From Streptomyces sp. NBC_00568 (lineage in GTDB: Bacteria; Actinomycetota; Actinomycetes; Streptomycetales; Streptomycetaceae): 64,000 bases of DNA. Location: positions 4,517,001 to 4,581,000 of the forward strand of contig NZ_JAPENW010000001.1 of NCBI RefSeq assembly GCF_026341855.1. Reading direction: 5' to 3'. Position numbers and translations under genes: made by a program. This document shows positions 35,496-43,197 of this stretch, in pieces (within the stretch, counting starts at the first letter, position 1; the number at the start of each line of letters is the position of its first letter). Under the pieces are notes generated by a model. The model made no database searches and was not told the origin of the DNA. It was given only the letters and a program-made list of their open reading frames with translations.

Positions 35496-35761
35496 GGACG
35501 ACCGAGGACAGCAGAGGACAACGGGGGACAGTCGAGGCGGCATCGGCCGAAGCCGCCCCAGGCGGGGCGACCGGTCGGGCCGGCGGCGGAAAAGCCGCTT
35601 CCGCCGAGGCGGTCACGGCGCCCGGGAGGACCGGATCGACCGGGCGGGCCGCGGCGGACGGTCCGGCGAGGCGGTCACGGCAACCGGCTTCCCCAACGGC
35701 GGAGTCGGCGTGTTCGCGGCCGAGGCGCCCGCATACGATGGGCCGACGTCTTTATCCCGCC

Positions 35762-35803
35762 CTCCCCCACTCTCGACTCCGCTCGAGCGGGGGGACACCC
35801 ATC
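35762..35803. repeat. Interspersed palindromic element (CCCCCACTCTCG...GCGGGGGG type)
   Basis: CCCCCACTCTCGA (35764-35776), a short loop and CTCGAGCGGGGGG (35782-35794) form a palindromic element. I recall near-identical sequences scattered between genes in many Streptomyces genomes. It lies just before the gene at 35821. Confidence 0.5.
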
Positions 35804-35820
35804 GGATAGGTCCTGCCGAG

Positions 35821-35982
35821 ATGAGCTTCCAGAGCACCGCTGCACAGTTGGTCACCGTCGCCGCCGAGGGCGAGAACGGCGGCAACCACGAAAGCCTCAG
35901 CCCGTACCTGACCGGCGGCGGGGCCCTGTTCATCCTGCTCCTGCTGCTGTGGATCACCACGCGCTTCAACCGCGACCGCTGA
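35821..35982 (+). CDS. 53-residue single-TM protein
   Basis: MSFQSTAAQLVTVAAEG opens the protein, a Gly-Asn-rich stretch follows, then a TM helix at about 33-47 (GGGALFILLLLLWITT) and the basic end RFNRDR. Size, order and terminal RDx motif resemble the gene at 35337. The ribosome site is weak. It is conserved upstream of nadD as far as I recall; function unknown. Confidence 0.65.
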   Translation: MSFQSTAAQLVTVAAEGENGGNHESLSPYLTGGGALFILLLLLWITTRFNRDR

Positions 35983-36051
35983 GCCCCACCGGGCCCGCTC
36001 GGGGCCCCTGTCGACCGGAGCCCGTCGGCCGGGCCGGTAGGGTCTGCACGC

Positions 36052-36780
36052 ATGGGAGAGCAGGACATGCCTACCGGTCCGGCGAGTGACACGGAGAGCG
36101 GCGCCGTCGGCGCCGCCACGGGCCGTGCGAGCGGCACGACCGGCGGCACGGCGAAGCGCCTGACGGTCGGCCCCGGCAACGGCCCCTCGAATCCGGGCAA
36201 GCGCCGCCTCGGCGTCATGGGCGGCACCTTCGACCCGATCCACCACGGACACCTGGTCGCGGCCAGCGAGGTCGCCGCGCAGTTCCACCTCGACGAGGTG
36301 GTGTTCGTGCCGACCGGGCAGCCGTGGCAGAAGACCGACCGCAAGGTCACCCCGGCCGAGGACCGCTACCTGATGACGGTCATCGCGACCGCCGAGAACC
36401 CGCAGTTCTCGGTCAGCCGGATCGACGTCGACCGCGGCGGCCCGACCTACACGACGGACACGCTGCGCGACCTGCGCGCGCTCAATCCGGACGCGGACCT
36501 CTTCTTCATCACCGGCGCCGACGCGCTCGGCCAGATCCTCACCTGGCGCTACACCGAAGAACTGTTCTCCCTCGCGCACTTCATCGGGGTCACCCGGCCC
36601 GGTCACACCCTGACCGACCCGGGACTCCCGGAGGGCGGTGTCTCGCTGGTCGAGGTTCCCGCGCTCGCCATCTCGTCCACAGACTGCCGTGCGAGAGTCG
36701 CCAAGGGCGACCCCGTCTGGTACCTGGTTCCGGACGGTGTGGTGCGCTACATCGACAAGCGCGAGCTGTACCGCGGCTAG
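36052..36780 (+). CDS. nadD: Nicotinate-nucleotide adenylyltransferase with 50-residue N-terminal extension
   Basis: 242 residues. The catalytic domain starts near 50 with RLGVMGGTFDPIHHGHL, the nucleotidyltransferase (T/H)xGH signature. IGVTRPGHTL and the C-terminal ISSTDCRARVAKG (ISST/SxxR motif) follow. It adenylates nicotinate mononucleotide in NAD synthesis. The first 50 residues are Gly/Thr/Ser-rich and disordered. ATG 36052 is preceded by TAGGGT at eight bases, suggesting a leaderless message; ATG 36067, with GGAGAG upstream, is an alternative start. It is followed 19 bases later by the LCP gene. Confidence 0.93.
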   Translation: MGEQDMPTGPASDTESGAVGAATGRASGTTGGTAKRLTVGPGNGPSNPGKRRLGVMGGTFDPIHHGHLVAASEVAAQFHLDEVVFVPTGQPWQKTDRKVTPAEDRYLMTVIATAENPQFSVSRIDVDRGGPTYTTDTLRDLRALNPDADLFFITGADALGQILTWRYTEELFSLAHFIGVTRPGHTLTDPGLPEGGVSLVEVPALAISSTDCRARVAKGDPVWYLVPDGVVRYIDKRELYRG

Positions 36781-36799
36781 TGAGCCGAGAGGGGCACCG

Positions 36800-38572
36800 G
36801 TGAACGACCGATACGACGGATACGCGGGCGGCGACCAGTACGAACTCGTCGGCTACGACGAATTCGGGCAGCCTGTGTACCGGCAGGTGCCGCAGCAGCC
36901 TGCGCAGGGGTACGACGGCTACAACGCCCAGCAGCAGGGCTACGGCTACGACCCCTATGCGACGGGCCGCCAGGAACCCGTCCAGCCCTACGACACGGGC
37001 CGGCAGCAGCCTGTGTCGCCGTATGACACCGGTCAGCACGAGACGGTGTCGTCCTATGACACCGGTCAGCAGCCGTCCGCCCCCTCGTACTACCGCTTCG
37101 ACGCCTTCGGTACCGGCGCGCCCGGAGCCGGCGGGACCACCTCGACGTCGTACGACCCCTATGGCCGGCAGAACCCCGGCACAGCGGGCGTCGCGAGCAC
37201 CGGTCAGCAGCCCCGGGTCGCCGAGCAGACCGCCTACATCCCGCAGCAGGCCGGGCCGGCCGAGGACGCCGCTCCCCGGGCCGACCGGGACTACGGCACC
37301 GAGCAGTTCGCCTTCGTCGAGGAGCAGGAAGCCGAGTCCGAAGATGTCATCGACTGGCTGAAGTTCACCGAGAACCGCACCGAGCGCCGCGAGGAGGCCA
37401 AGCGCCGCGCCCGCAGCCGGGTCGTCTCCCTGGTCGTGGTCATCGCCCTGGTCGCGGTCGGTGGCGCCGGCTACCTCTGGTACGCGGGCAAGCTCCCCGG
37501 CACCGCCTCGGACAGCAAGCCGGGGACCACGACGGCCGTTGCCGCCCAGAAGCGCGACGTGATCGTCGTCCACCTGCACAACACCAAGGGCAGCGGCACC
37601 TCCACGGCCCTGCTCGTCGACAACACCACCACCAAGCAGGGCACCACCGTCCTGCTGCCCAACTCCCTCGCCCTGACGGACGACAACGGCTCGACGACCA
37701 CGCTCGCCAAGTCCGTCGACGACGACGGCTCGTCCGGTACGCGGGACGCGATCGACACCGTGCTCGGGACCGACATCCAGGGCACCTGGCGGCTCGACAC
37801 CCCCTACCTGAACAACCTCGTCGAGCTCGTCGGCAACATCGACATCACCACCAACGCCGACGTGCCGGACCCCGCCTCCAAGAAGAAGGGCGAGGGTCCG
37901 CTCGTCAAGAAGGGCGAGGACCAGACCCTCAGCGGCAAGATGGCCGTCGCCTACGCCACCTACCGGGCCTCCGGCGAGGCCCAGAACGCGCAGCTGGAGC
38001 GGTTCGGACAGGTCATGCAGGGGGTGATGCGCAAGCTGTCCTCGGACAAGCAGGCCGCGACCACCACCGTGCAGACCCTGGCGCAGATCCTCGACCCGTC
38101 CCTGACCGACCAGGACCTCGGCGCCTTCCTCGCCCAGCTCGCCGATCTCGCCAAGGGCGGCGACTACAAGACCGCGCTGCTGCCCGTGCAGCAGGACGGC
38201 ACCCTGAGCGAGAGCGCCTCCGACAGCGTGATCAAGGACGTCCTGGGCGGTACGGCGAAGAGCCCCGAGGCCGGCGCCGCGGTACGCGTGGGCATCAAGA
38301 ACGCCAGCGGCGACAAGGCGGCCGCGAGCCAGGCCCGGGTCGTCCTGGTCAACGGCGGCTACACCTACCTGGACTCCGGCACCGCCGGCGCCGCCCAGAG
38401 CGTGTCGCAGATCACCTACAGCGACGCGGCCAAGAAGGACGACGCCGTCGAGGTCGCCAAGACCCTGGGTCTGCCCGCCGGCGCGGTGAAGAAGGGCAAG
38501 GTCACCACCAACGCGGATGTGACCGTCGTCCTCGGCCAGGACTACGAGGTCAGCAGCACCCCCAAGGGGTGA
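36800..38572 (+). CDS. LCP (LytR-CpsA-Psr)-type membrane protein with disordered N-terminus
   Basis: 590 residues from GTG 36800 (GAGAGGGG upstream). Residues 1-200 are Gln/Tyr/Gly/Pro-rich and include three 11-residue repeats with YDTG near 64, 75 and 86. A TM helix lies at about 208-227. An LCP-like domain (about 240-440) and a LytR_C-type domain (about 485-585, VRVGIKNASG...) follow. LCP proteins attach wall polymers to peptidoglycan. By position next to nadD it matches the S. coelicolor gene known as pdtA, a polydiglycosylphosphate transferase; I did not check identity. The classical LCP Asp/Arg signature is not obvious. Confidence 0.78.
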   Translation: MNDRYDGYAGGDQYELVGYDEFGQPVYRQVPQQPAQGYDGYNAQQQGYGYDPYATGRQEPVQPYDTGRQQPVSPYDTGQHETVSSYDTGQQPSAPSYYRFDAFGTGAPGAGGTTSTSYDPYGRQNPGTAGVASTGQQPRVAEQTAYIPQQAGPAEDAAPRADRDYGTEQFAFVEEQEAESEDVIDWLKFTENRTERREEAKRRARSRVVSLVVVIALVAVGGAGYLWYAGKLPGTASDSKPGTTTAVAAQKRDVIVVHLHNTKGSGTSTALLVDNTTTKQGTTVLLPNSLALTDDNGSTTTLAKSVDDDGSSGTRDAIDTVLGTDIQGTWRLDTPYLNNLVELVGNIDITTNADVPDPASKKKGEGPLVKKGEDQTLSGKMAVAYATYRASGEAQNAQLERFGQVMQGVMRKLSSDKQAATTTVQTLAQILDPSLTDQDLGAFLAQLADLAKGGDYKTALLPVQQDGTLSESASDSVIKDVLGGTAKSPEAGAAVRVGIKNASGDKAAASQARVVLVNGGYTYLDSGTAGAAQSVSQITYSDAAKKDDAVEVAKTLGLPAGAVKKGKVTTNADVTVVLGQDYEVSSTPKG

Positions 38573-38577
38573 CCGGC

Positions 38578-38607
38578 ATCACGCCCCGGGGCCGCCCGGG
38601 GCGTGAT
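38578..38607 (+). terminator. Hairpin terminator after the LCP gene
   Basis: Perfect 13-bp arms (38578-38590 and 38595-38607) with loop GCCG. Confidence 0.75.
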
Positions 38608-38685
38608 CGTCGAAAACGCGTGGGGTGCCCTCGGCGGTCCGTGAGACCCTTGAGTCATTACTGACCGCCGACGGAAAGCCGCGTA

Positions 38686-39129
38686 GTGACCGCCACGGAC
38701 CGCTCCATCGAGCTCATCAACACCGCCGCACAGGCGGCAGCAGACAAGCTCGCGCACGACATCATCGCCTACGACGTCAGCGACGTGCTCTCCATCACCG
38801 ACGCCTTCCTGCTGGCGTCCGCGCCCAACGACCGCCAGGTCAAGTCGATCGTCGACGAGATCGAGGAGCGCCTGAGCAAGGAGCTCGGCGTCAAGCCGGT
38901 ACGCCGCGAGGGCGACCGCGAGGCGCGCTGGGTGCTCCTCGACTACATCGACATCGTGGTGCACGTCCAGCACAGCGAGGAGCGCGTCTTCTACGCCCTC
39001 GAGCGGCTCTGGAAGGACTGCCCGGAGCTGGACCTGCCCGAAGAGGCCAAGGCGACCCGCGGCAAGGGCGCCGAGCACGCCAAGCTCCAGGCCAAGGAGG
39101 ACTCCGCCGAACTGGGGGAGCTGCGGTGA
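38686..39129 (+). CDS. rsfS: Ribosomal silencing factor RsfS
   Basis: 147 residues. The pattern DIIAYDVSDVLSITDAFLLASAPNDRQVKSIVDEIE and REGDREARWVLLDYIDIVVHV is typical of the Iojap/RsfS family, which binds L14 and keeps subunits apart when nutrients are low. GTG 38686 has GGAAAG upstream. The C-terminal 30 residues are Lys/Glu/Ala-rich. Its stop overlaps the start of the next gene by four bases. Confidence 0.95.
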   Translation: MTATDRSIELINTAAQAAADKLAHDIIAYDVSDVLSITDAFLLASAPNDRQVKSIVDEIEERLSKELGVKPVRREGDREARWVLLDYIDIVVHVQHSEERVFYALERLWKDCPELDLPEEAKATRGKGAEHAKLQAKEDSAELGELR

Positions 39130-39812
39130 GCGCCGAGGCCGGGAACAGGGCGGGCGTGAAGGACGGCGGGAAGCCGGGCCGGGGCCGCCGCGTCATCCTG
39201 TGGCGACACGGGCAGACCTCCTGGAACGTGGACCGCCGCTTCCAGGGCTCCACGGATGTCGAGCTGACTGAGACGGGCATCGGGCAGGCCCGTCGCGCCG
39301 CCCGTCTGCTCGCCTCGCTCAGGCCCGACGCCATCGTCGCCTCGGACCTCAAGCGCGCCGCCGCCACGGCCGCCGAGCTGGCCGAGCTCACCGGCCTCGA
39401 CGTCACCCACGACGAGGGCCTGCGCGAGACCTACGCGGGCGTCTGGCAGGGGCTGACGCACGAGGAGATCATCGCCCGCCACGGCGACGAGTACGCCGCG
39501 TGGAAGCGCGGCGAGCCGGTACGCCGCGGTGGAGGCGAGCTGGAGACCGAGGTCGCCGACCGCGCCGCCCCCGTGGTGCTGCGGCACGCGGACAAGCTCC
39601 CCGACGACGGCACCCTCGTCGTCGTCAGCCACGGCGGCACGATCCGCACCACCATCGGCCGCCTGCTCGGCCTGGAGTCCCAGCACTGGGAGAGTCTCGG
39701 CGGCCTTTCCAACTGCTGCTGGTCCGTCCTCGGCGAAGGCGCCCGCGGCTGGCGGCTCCTGGAGCACAACGCCGGCACGCTGCCTGAGCCGGTGCTCGGC
39801 GACGACGACTGA
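39126..39812 (+). CDS. Histidine phosphatase family protein (phosphoglycerate-mutase-like)
   Basis: 228 residues. RHGQTSWNVDRRFQGSTDVELTETG carries the catalytic RHG motif; LVVVSHGGTIRTTIGRLLGL carries the second His. The family covers phosphoglycerate mutases and phosphatases such as fructose-bisphosphatase or alpha-ribazole phosphatase; the specific substrate cannot be read from sequence. GTG 39126 overlaps the rsfS stop (GTGA), with GGGGGAG upstream, so the genes are translationally coupled. Confidence 0.9.
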   Translation: MSAEAGNRAGVKDGGKPGRGRRVILWRHGQTSWNVDRRFQGSTDVELTETGIGQARRAARLLASLRPDAIVASDLKRAAATAAELAELTGLDVTHDEGLRETYAGVWQGLTHEEIIARHGDEYAAWKRGEPVRRGGGELETEVADRAAPVVLRHADKLPDDGTLVVVSHGGTIRTTIGRLLGLESQHWESLGGLSNCCWSVLGEGARGWRLLEHNAGTLPEPVLGDDD

Positions 39813-39928
39813 GCGGTGCCGGACGGCCCCCGTCCGGTCCCTCGGGCCCGGCGGGACCGGATTTCACTTTCCGGCTGGTCGCAGGCTAAAGTTCTTCTTG
39901 TTCGGCCCGCAGGGCGGGAAGAACGCAA

Positions 39929-40001
39929 GGGGCTATAGCTCAGTTGGTAGAGCGCCTGCATGGCATGCAGGAGGTCAGGAGTTCAATTCTCCTTAGCTCC
40001 A
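39929..40001 (+). tRNA. tRNA-Ala (anticodon GGC), copy 1
   Basis: 73 bases. The cloverleaf is complete: acceptor GGGGCTA/TAGCTCC (one G.U), D arm GCTC/GAGC, anticodon stem CCTGC/GCAGG with loop ATGGCAT (anticodon GGC), and T arm AGGAG-TTCAATT-CTCCT. CCA is not encoded. A possible promoter lies upstream (TTCACT, 18-base spacer, TAAAGT). An identical copy lies at 41391. Confidence 0.97.
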
Positions 40002-40043
40002 CAGATCGGCTCTCTGTCGAGTTGTCGAAGATCGGTGATGAAG

Positions 40044-40075
40044 AATCCCGTTCCCGTCAGGGAGCGGGATTTTTC
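40044..40075 (+). terminator. Intrinsic terminator after tRNA-Ala copy 1
   Basis: AATCCCGTTCCC pairs with GGGAGCGGGATT across GTCA and is followed by a TTTT tract at 40071-40074. Confidence 0.85.
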
Positions 40076-40315
40076 GTTGCCGCCGAAGCGGTGCCCGCCG
40101 TCGCCAGGGCTGCCGCCACCACCGGGAGTTCGCCCCCGGGGGTAGGCGGGCGGGCCGTCCGGCTCGGGCACCGTGAACAGCGTCCACAGCGCGTTGTCCA
40201 CGCCCGAGTTGAGGGCCCCGGGTGTGAAGAGGGCGTCGCGGCAGGCACGGTTGGTGGCGTGCGCCATGGACGCCGACAGGCTGCTCGTGACCGTCACCCG
40301 GCCCGGTCGGCTCAC
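40057..40315 (-). pseudogene. Possible frameshifted minus-strand gene between the tRNA-Ala copies
   Basis: On the minus strand, 40315 to about 40142 reads with very high GC at third positions (VSRPGRVTVTSSLSASMAHATN, then ALNSGVDNALWTLFTVPEPDG). Coding character then shifts to another frame (GELPVVAAALATAGTASAATK) ending at 40057. The switch falls at a C5G5 run (40133-40142), a classic indel site. I recognise no family. It could also be chance bias in a GC-rich spacer; the gap 40076-40544 holds no better gene. Confidence 0.3.
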
Positions 40316-40544
40316 GAGCGTCGCGGTCTTCGGCACACTCTTCTTGAACCGGCTTGAGTCACTTGGGGCCCCCGGGGCGTATACCTCTGCGGATGCGCTC
40401 CTGGCGTGCACGTATGCGCCTGCCGCGACGGCTGTGCCGGGTGCTGTGTCCGGACTGGTACGAAGGCGTCGCTGACCGTATTGCTCCGGCCGTGGCAGAA
40501 TCAAACGGCCGGAAGGGGGCGCGGCCCGACGGGAGGGAGAAGCG

Positions 40545-40718
40545 ATGCCTGCCAGCATCCTCGAGGAGGTCGACGATCTCCTCGAAGTGGCACTGAACCG
40601 GAAGAAAGCCACCCTCCTCGACTGCCCTTCCTGCGGATCGGTCCACGTTGCCCAGGTCCTTGGCGACAACGGTGGAATCTCCTACGTGTGCACGGCCTGC
40701 GGCCACAGCTGGAGCTGA
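40545..40718 (+). CDS. 57-residue zinc-ribbon-like protein
   Basis: An Asp/Glu-rich helix (SILEEVDDLLEVALNRKK) is followed by a four-cysteine ribbon: CPSC at 27-30 and CTAC at 49-52. Such ribbons usually bind one zinc and contact nucleic acids or proteins. ATG 40545 follows GGGAGGGAGA. The next gene starts four bases after this stop, so both are one unit. Function unknown. Confidence 0.75.
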   Translation: MPASILEEVDDLLEVALNRKKATLLDCPSCGSVHVAQVLGDNGGISYVCTACGHSWS

Positions 40719-40721
40719 TTG

Positions 40722-40955
40722 ATGGGTGCGCACAGGCGGAAATGCGATTGGTGCGGCAGTGGTACGCCGATCGTCCGCGACATGGAGCCGGTCAACCACG
40801 ACTACCAGTACTGGTGTGAGGAGTGCGCGCGGGCGCTGATCATAAAAGGCGACCCGATCGAGACGTACCGCGAGCTGGAGGGCGAGCCGATCTACGGACG
40901 GCTCCTCGACGAGCACTGCACCTTGAAGCGGTTCTACTCGTTCGCCACGGCCTGA
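40722..40955 (+). CDS. 77-residue zinc-ribbon-like protein
   Basis: Starts MGAHRRKCDWCGSGTPIVRDM; the second cysteine pair CEEC comes at about 32-35, giving a CxxC-x(20)-CxxC zinc site. The rest is a helical, mixed-charge region (IETYRELEGEPIYGRLLDEH). It directly follows the other zinc-ribbon gene and is likely co-translated with it, with GGAG inside the upstream stop region. No family name is clear. Confidence 0.72.
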   Translation: MGAHRRKCDWCGSGTPIVRDMEPVNHDYQYWCEECARALIIKGDPIETYRELEGEPIYGRLLDEHCTLKRFYSFATA

Positions 40956-41296
40956 CCCCGGGGACGGCCGGGGTGCCCCGCAACCGGGCGCCGTTCAGGC
41001 GCAGTTCCTGCCCGCCCGTCTGTGAGGTCCTCGTCCTGGCGCGTACCGGACCGACGGGGGAAGCCGTCACCCGCGGCCGTACGGCCGCCCAGGAGCCGCG
41101 TTCACGCCGCTCGCGGCCGGAACGCCAGTGCAGGGCCGGCAGGGCCCGCAGGGGCCGTGTGGCGGTCCGGGGGTGGCCCGTTCTCCCTTGCCTCCTCCCG
41201 ACCGATCCGGCGGTGCCTCCGGGAACCCGGCTCGGCCTTCGGGAAGTCGCCCTGAAACGGACATCAGAACCCAAATCGGTACACACGGGAAACGAT
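40956..41296. other. Gene-free spacer before tRNA-Ala copy 2
   Basis: No convincing coding region on either strand. The only structure I see is the palindrome GCGGCCGTACGGCCGC at 41073-41088. Confidence 0.4.
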
Positions 41297-41325
41297 TTGG
41301 TGGTGCACCAGGGGGACCGTGTAAT
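41297..41325 (+). promoter_or_regulatory. Promoter of tRNA-Ala copy 2
   Basis: TTGGTG (41297-41302), a 17-base spacer and TGTAAT (41320-41325) lie about 65 bases before the tRNA. Confidence 0.5.
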
Positions 41326-41390
41326 GTTGGCGTCGCCGCCGGGGAAACCGGGCGACACGGTGAATACGCGGCCTCGCCGCGTGGCCACGA

Positions 41391-41463
41391 GGGGCTATAG
41401 CTCAGTTGGTAGAGCGCCTGCATGGCATGCAGGAGGTCAGGAGTTCAATTCTCCTTAGCTCCA
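41391..41463 (+). tRNA. tRNA-Ala (anticodon GGC), copy 2
   Basis: Identical over all 73 bases to 39929-40001. Flanking sequences differ apart from CAGA at the 3' side. Confidence 0.97.
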
Positions 41464-41473
41464 CAGACGTTGA

Positions 41474-41504
41474 AAGCGGGCCACCCGATCAGGGTGGTCC
41501 GCTT
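41474..41504 (+). terminator. Terminator after tRNA-Ala copy 2
   Basis: AAGCGGGCCACCC (41474-41486) pairs with GGGTGGTCCGCTT (41492-41504, one G.U) around GATCA. Confidence 0.78.
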
Positions 41505-41536
41505 CTTCGTTGTCCGGCGATTCTCGCGGAACGTGT

Positions 41537-41574
41537 CGAAGGCGGGCCACCGTTTCCGGCGGCCCGCCGCTTCG
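41537..41574 (-). terminator. Terminator of the flavoprotein-cytochrome operon
   Basis: GGCGGGCC (41541-41548) pairs with GGCCCGCC (41561-41568); outer CGAAG-like bases extend the stem. It lies immediately past the stop at 41578 on the minus strand. Confidence 0.6.
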
Positions 41575-41577
41575 TGG

Positions 41578-43197
41578 TCAGCGGCCGCTGCCGAGCGCGC
41601 GGCGACCGCGCCCCTGGGAGAGGACCGGCAGGTTGTTCCGCGCCGGCGCGGAGGACCGGGTGTCCTCCTCGAGGCGCAGGGCGAGCGCCGGGCAGCGGCG
41701 CACCGCACGCAGGGCCTTCGCCTCGGCGTACCGGGGTACCGCGGCCTGCGCGACGGTGGGGAAGCCGTCGGCGCCCAGTTCGAAGACCTCGGGGAGGATG
41801 TCGGCGCACAGGCCGTGCCCGCGGCACAGCGTCCAGTCGACGTAGATCTTCTGGCGGCTGGGACCCGTCTCCTGCTCGCTCTGGCCGCCCGGGATGCCCG
41901 TGGGCAGCTGGCCGCCCTCGAAGAGCGGCAGAACGCCCTCCACGGGCCTTCCGCAGCCGTTTCCGAGGACATGCGCGGCCAGGTCGTCGGTGAAGGCCTT
42001 GAGGGTCGACTCGATGAACATCGCCGAGCCGTCCGGGTGGGAGCACGCGCCGCGCCGCTTCACGGACTTGGCGACCTGCTTCACGGCCTCGAGGGCCGCC
42101 GGGCCGCCGCCGTTGAGGATGTCCTCCAGGCCGCGTGCCGCGGCGGGCAGACCCAGGTAGCAGGGACCGCACTGTCCCGCGCTCTCCTCGGCCAGCCACT
42201 GTGCCACCCGCAGCGACTCGCCCAGGGGGCATGTCTGCTGGGTGATCGGGAGGATGGCGCCGGCGCCGAGCGCACCGCCCACCGCGGCCAGGGAGTCGCG
42301 CGAGACGATCGCCTCGTTGACCGTCGCCGCGTCCAGCCACTTGCCGTGGTAGCCGCCGGTCAGCACGCCCTGCGGCATCGGCGGGGCGCCGGCCAGCTGG
42401 AGGACGTACCGCAGCGGCACACCGGTGGGGACCTCGATCACCATGGGGCGCCCGACGGCGCCCGAGACGGTGAGCATGACGGTGCCGGGCTCGTCGTACA
42501 GGCCTGTGTTGCGGTAGCGGTCCGGGCCGATGCGGGCGGCGATGGCCAGCTGCGCGAACGTCTCGGCGTTCGACAGCAGAGTGGGCGCGCCCCCGACACC
42601 GGTCTGGGACGCGCTGACCTTGCGGCCCGGCGGGATCGCCGGACCGCCGTCGATCGAACGGATCAGCGAAGCGGCCGCGCCGGTGACCATGCGCACCGGA
42701 TTGCGCTGCACGCGCGCGCGGAGCGGCGATCCGCGCCGGTTGCTCAGCCCGCGCTCGGCCAGCGCGGCCTCCATGGAGCGCTGCGTGGACTCGCGGGTCA
42801 CGCCGATCACCAGGGTGCGCGCGCCCATGGCCTCCGCGGCCAGCAGGGCGCCGTCGAGGATGAGGTGCGGGGCACGGTTGATGAGCACCGTGTCCTTGCG
42901 GCAGGCCGGTTCGTCCTCGCTTCCGTTGACGACCACCACCGGGCGGATGCCCTTCTTGATGGCCGATTCGGCGACTGAGCGCAGTTTCTTGGCGAAGGGG
43001 AAGCCCGCGCCGCCGCGGCCCTTCAGGGAGATGGCTTCGGCAAGGCCCGCGAGCTGTTCTCCGCCCATGGGTTCGAGCGGCCCATGCACCTTGAGGTGCA
43101 TGGGGAGATCAAGACGTTCAACCAGGTCAAAGCCCGACGTGAGCTGCGGAAGTCCGACCACGCGGACTTCCGGGACGTCGGGCAGGGCCTCGTTCAC
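41578..43197 (-). CDS. NuoF-like flavoprotein fused to a C-terminal ferredoxin domain
   Basis: 539 residues from GTG 43197. The 51-kDa complex I-like part has LKGRGGAGFPFAKK and VVVNGSEDEPACRKD (NADH/FMN site), GAPTLLSNAETFAQL, an SLBB-like stretch, and the iron-sulphur segment QCGPCYLG. From about 445 a small ferredoxin domain follows (DWTLCRGHGLCADILPEVFEL ... RRCPALAL), probably [3Fe-4S] or [4Fe-4S]. It should pass electrons from NAD(P)H to a membrane partner. The GTG start directly abuts the TAA stop of the upstream cytochrome gene, so translation is coupled. Electron acceptor unknown. Confidence 0.85.
   Translation of the reverse strand: MNEALPDVPEVRVVGLPQLTSGFDLVERLDLPMHLKVHGPLEPMGGEQLAGLAEAISLKGRGGAGFPFAKKLRSVAESAIKKGIRPVVVVNGSEDEPACRKDTVLINRAPHLILDGALLAAEAMGARTLVIGVTRESTQRSMEAALAERGLSNRRGSPLRARVQRNPVRMVTGAAASLIRSIDGGPAIPPGRKVSASQTGVGGAPTLLSNAETFAQLAIAARIGPDRYRNTGLYDEPGTVMLTVSGAVGRPMVIEVPTGVPLRYVLQLAGAPPMPQGVLTGGYHGKWLDAATVNEAIVSRDSLAAVGGALGAGAILPITQQTCPLGESLRVAQWLAEESAGQCGPCYLGLPAAARGLEDILNGGGPAALEAVKQVAKSVKRRGACSHPDGSAMFIESTLKAFTDDLAAHVLGNGCGRPVEGVLPLFEGGQLPTGIPGGQSEQETGPSRQKIYVDWTLCRGHGLCADILPEVFELGADGFPTVAQAAVPRYAEAKALRAVRRCPALALRLEEDTRSSAPARNNLPVLSQGRGRRALGSGR

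Noticed and set aside
40173..40475. Plus-strand gene in the zinc-ribbon interval
   Set aside because: Third-position bias fades along its length and the opposite strand looks more coding-like; no homology recognised.
39929..41463. tRNA-Ala pair as attL/attR of an integrated element
   Set aside because: No integrase, excisionase or replication gene lies between them and the copies are complete; a plain duplication is simpler.
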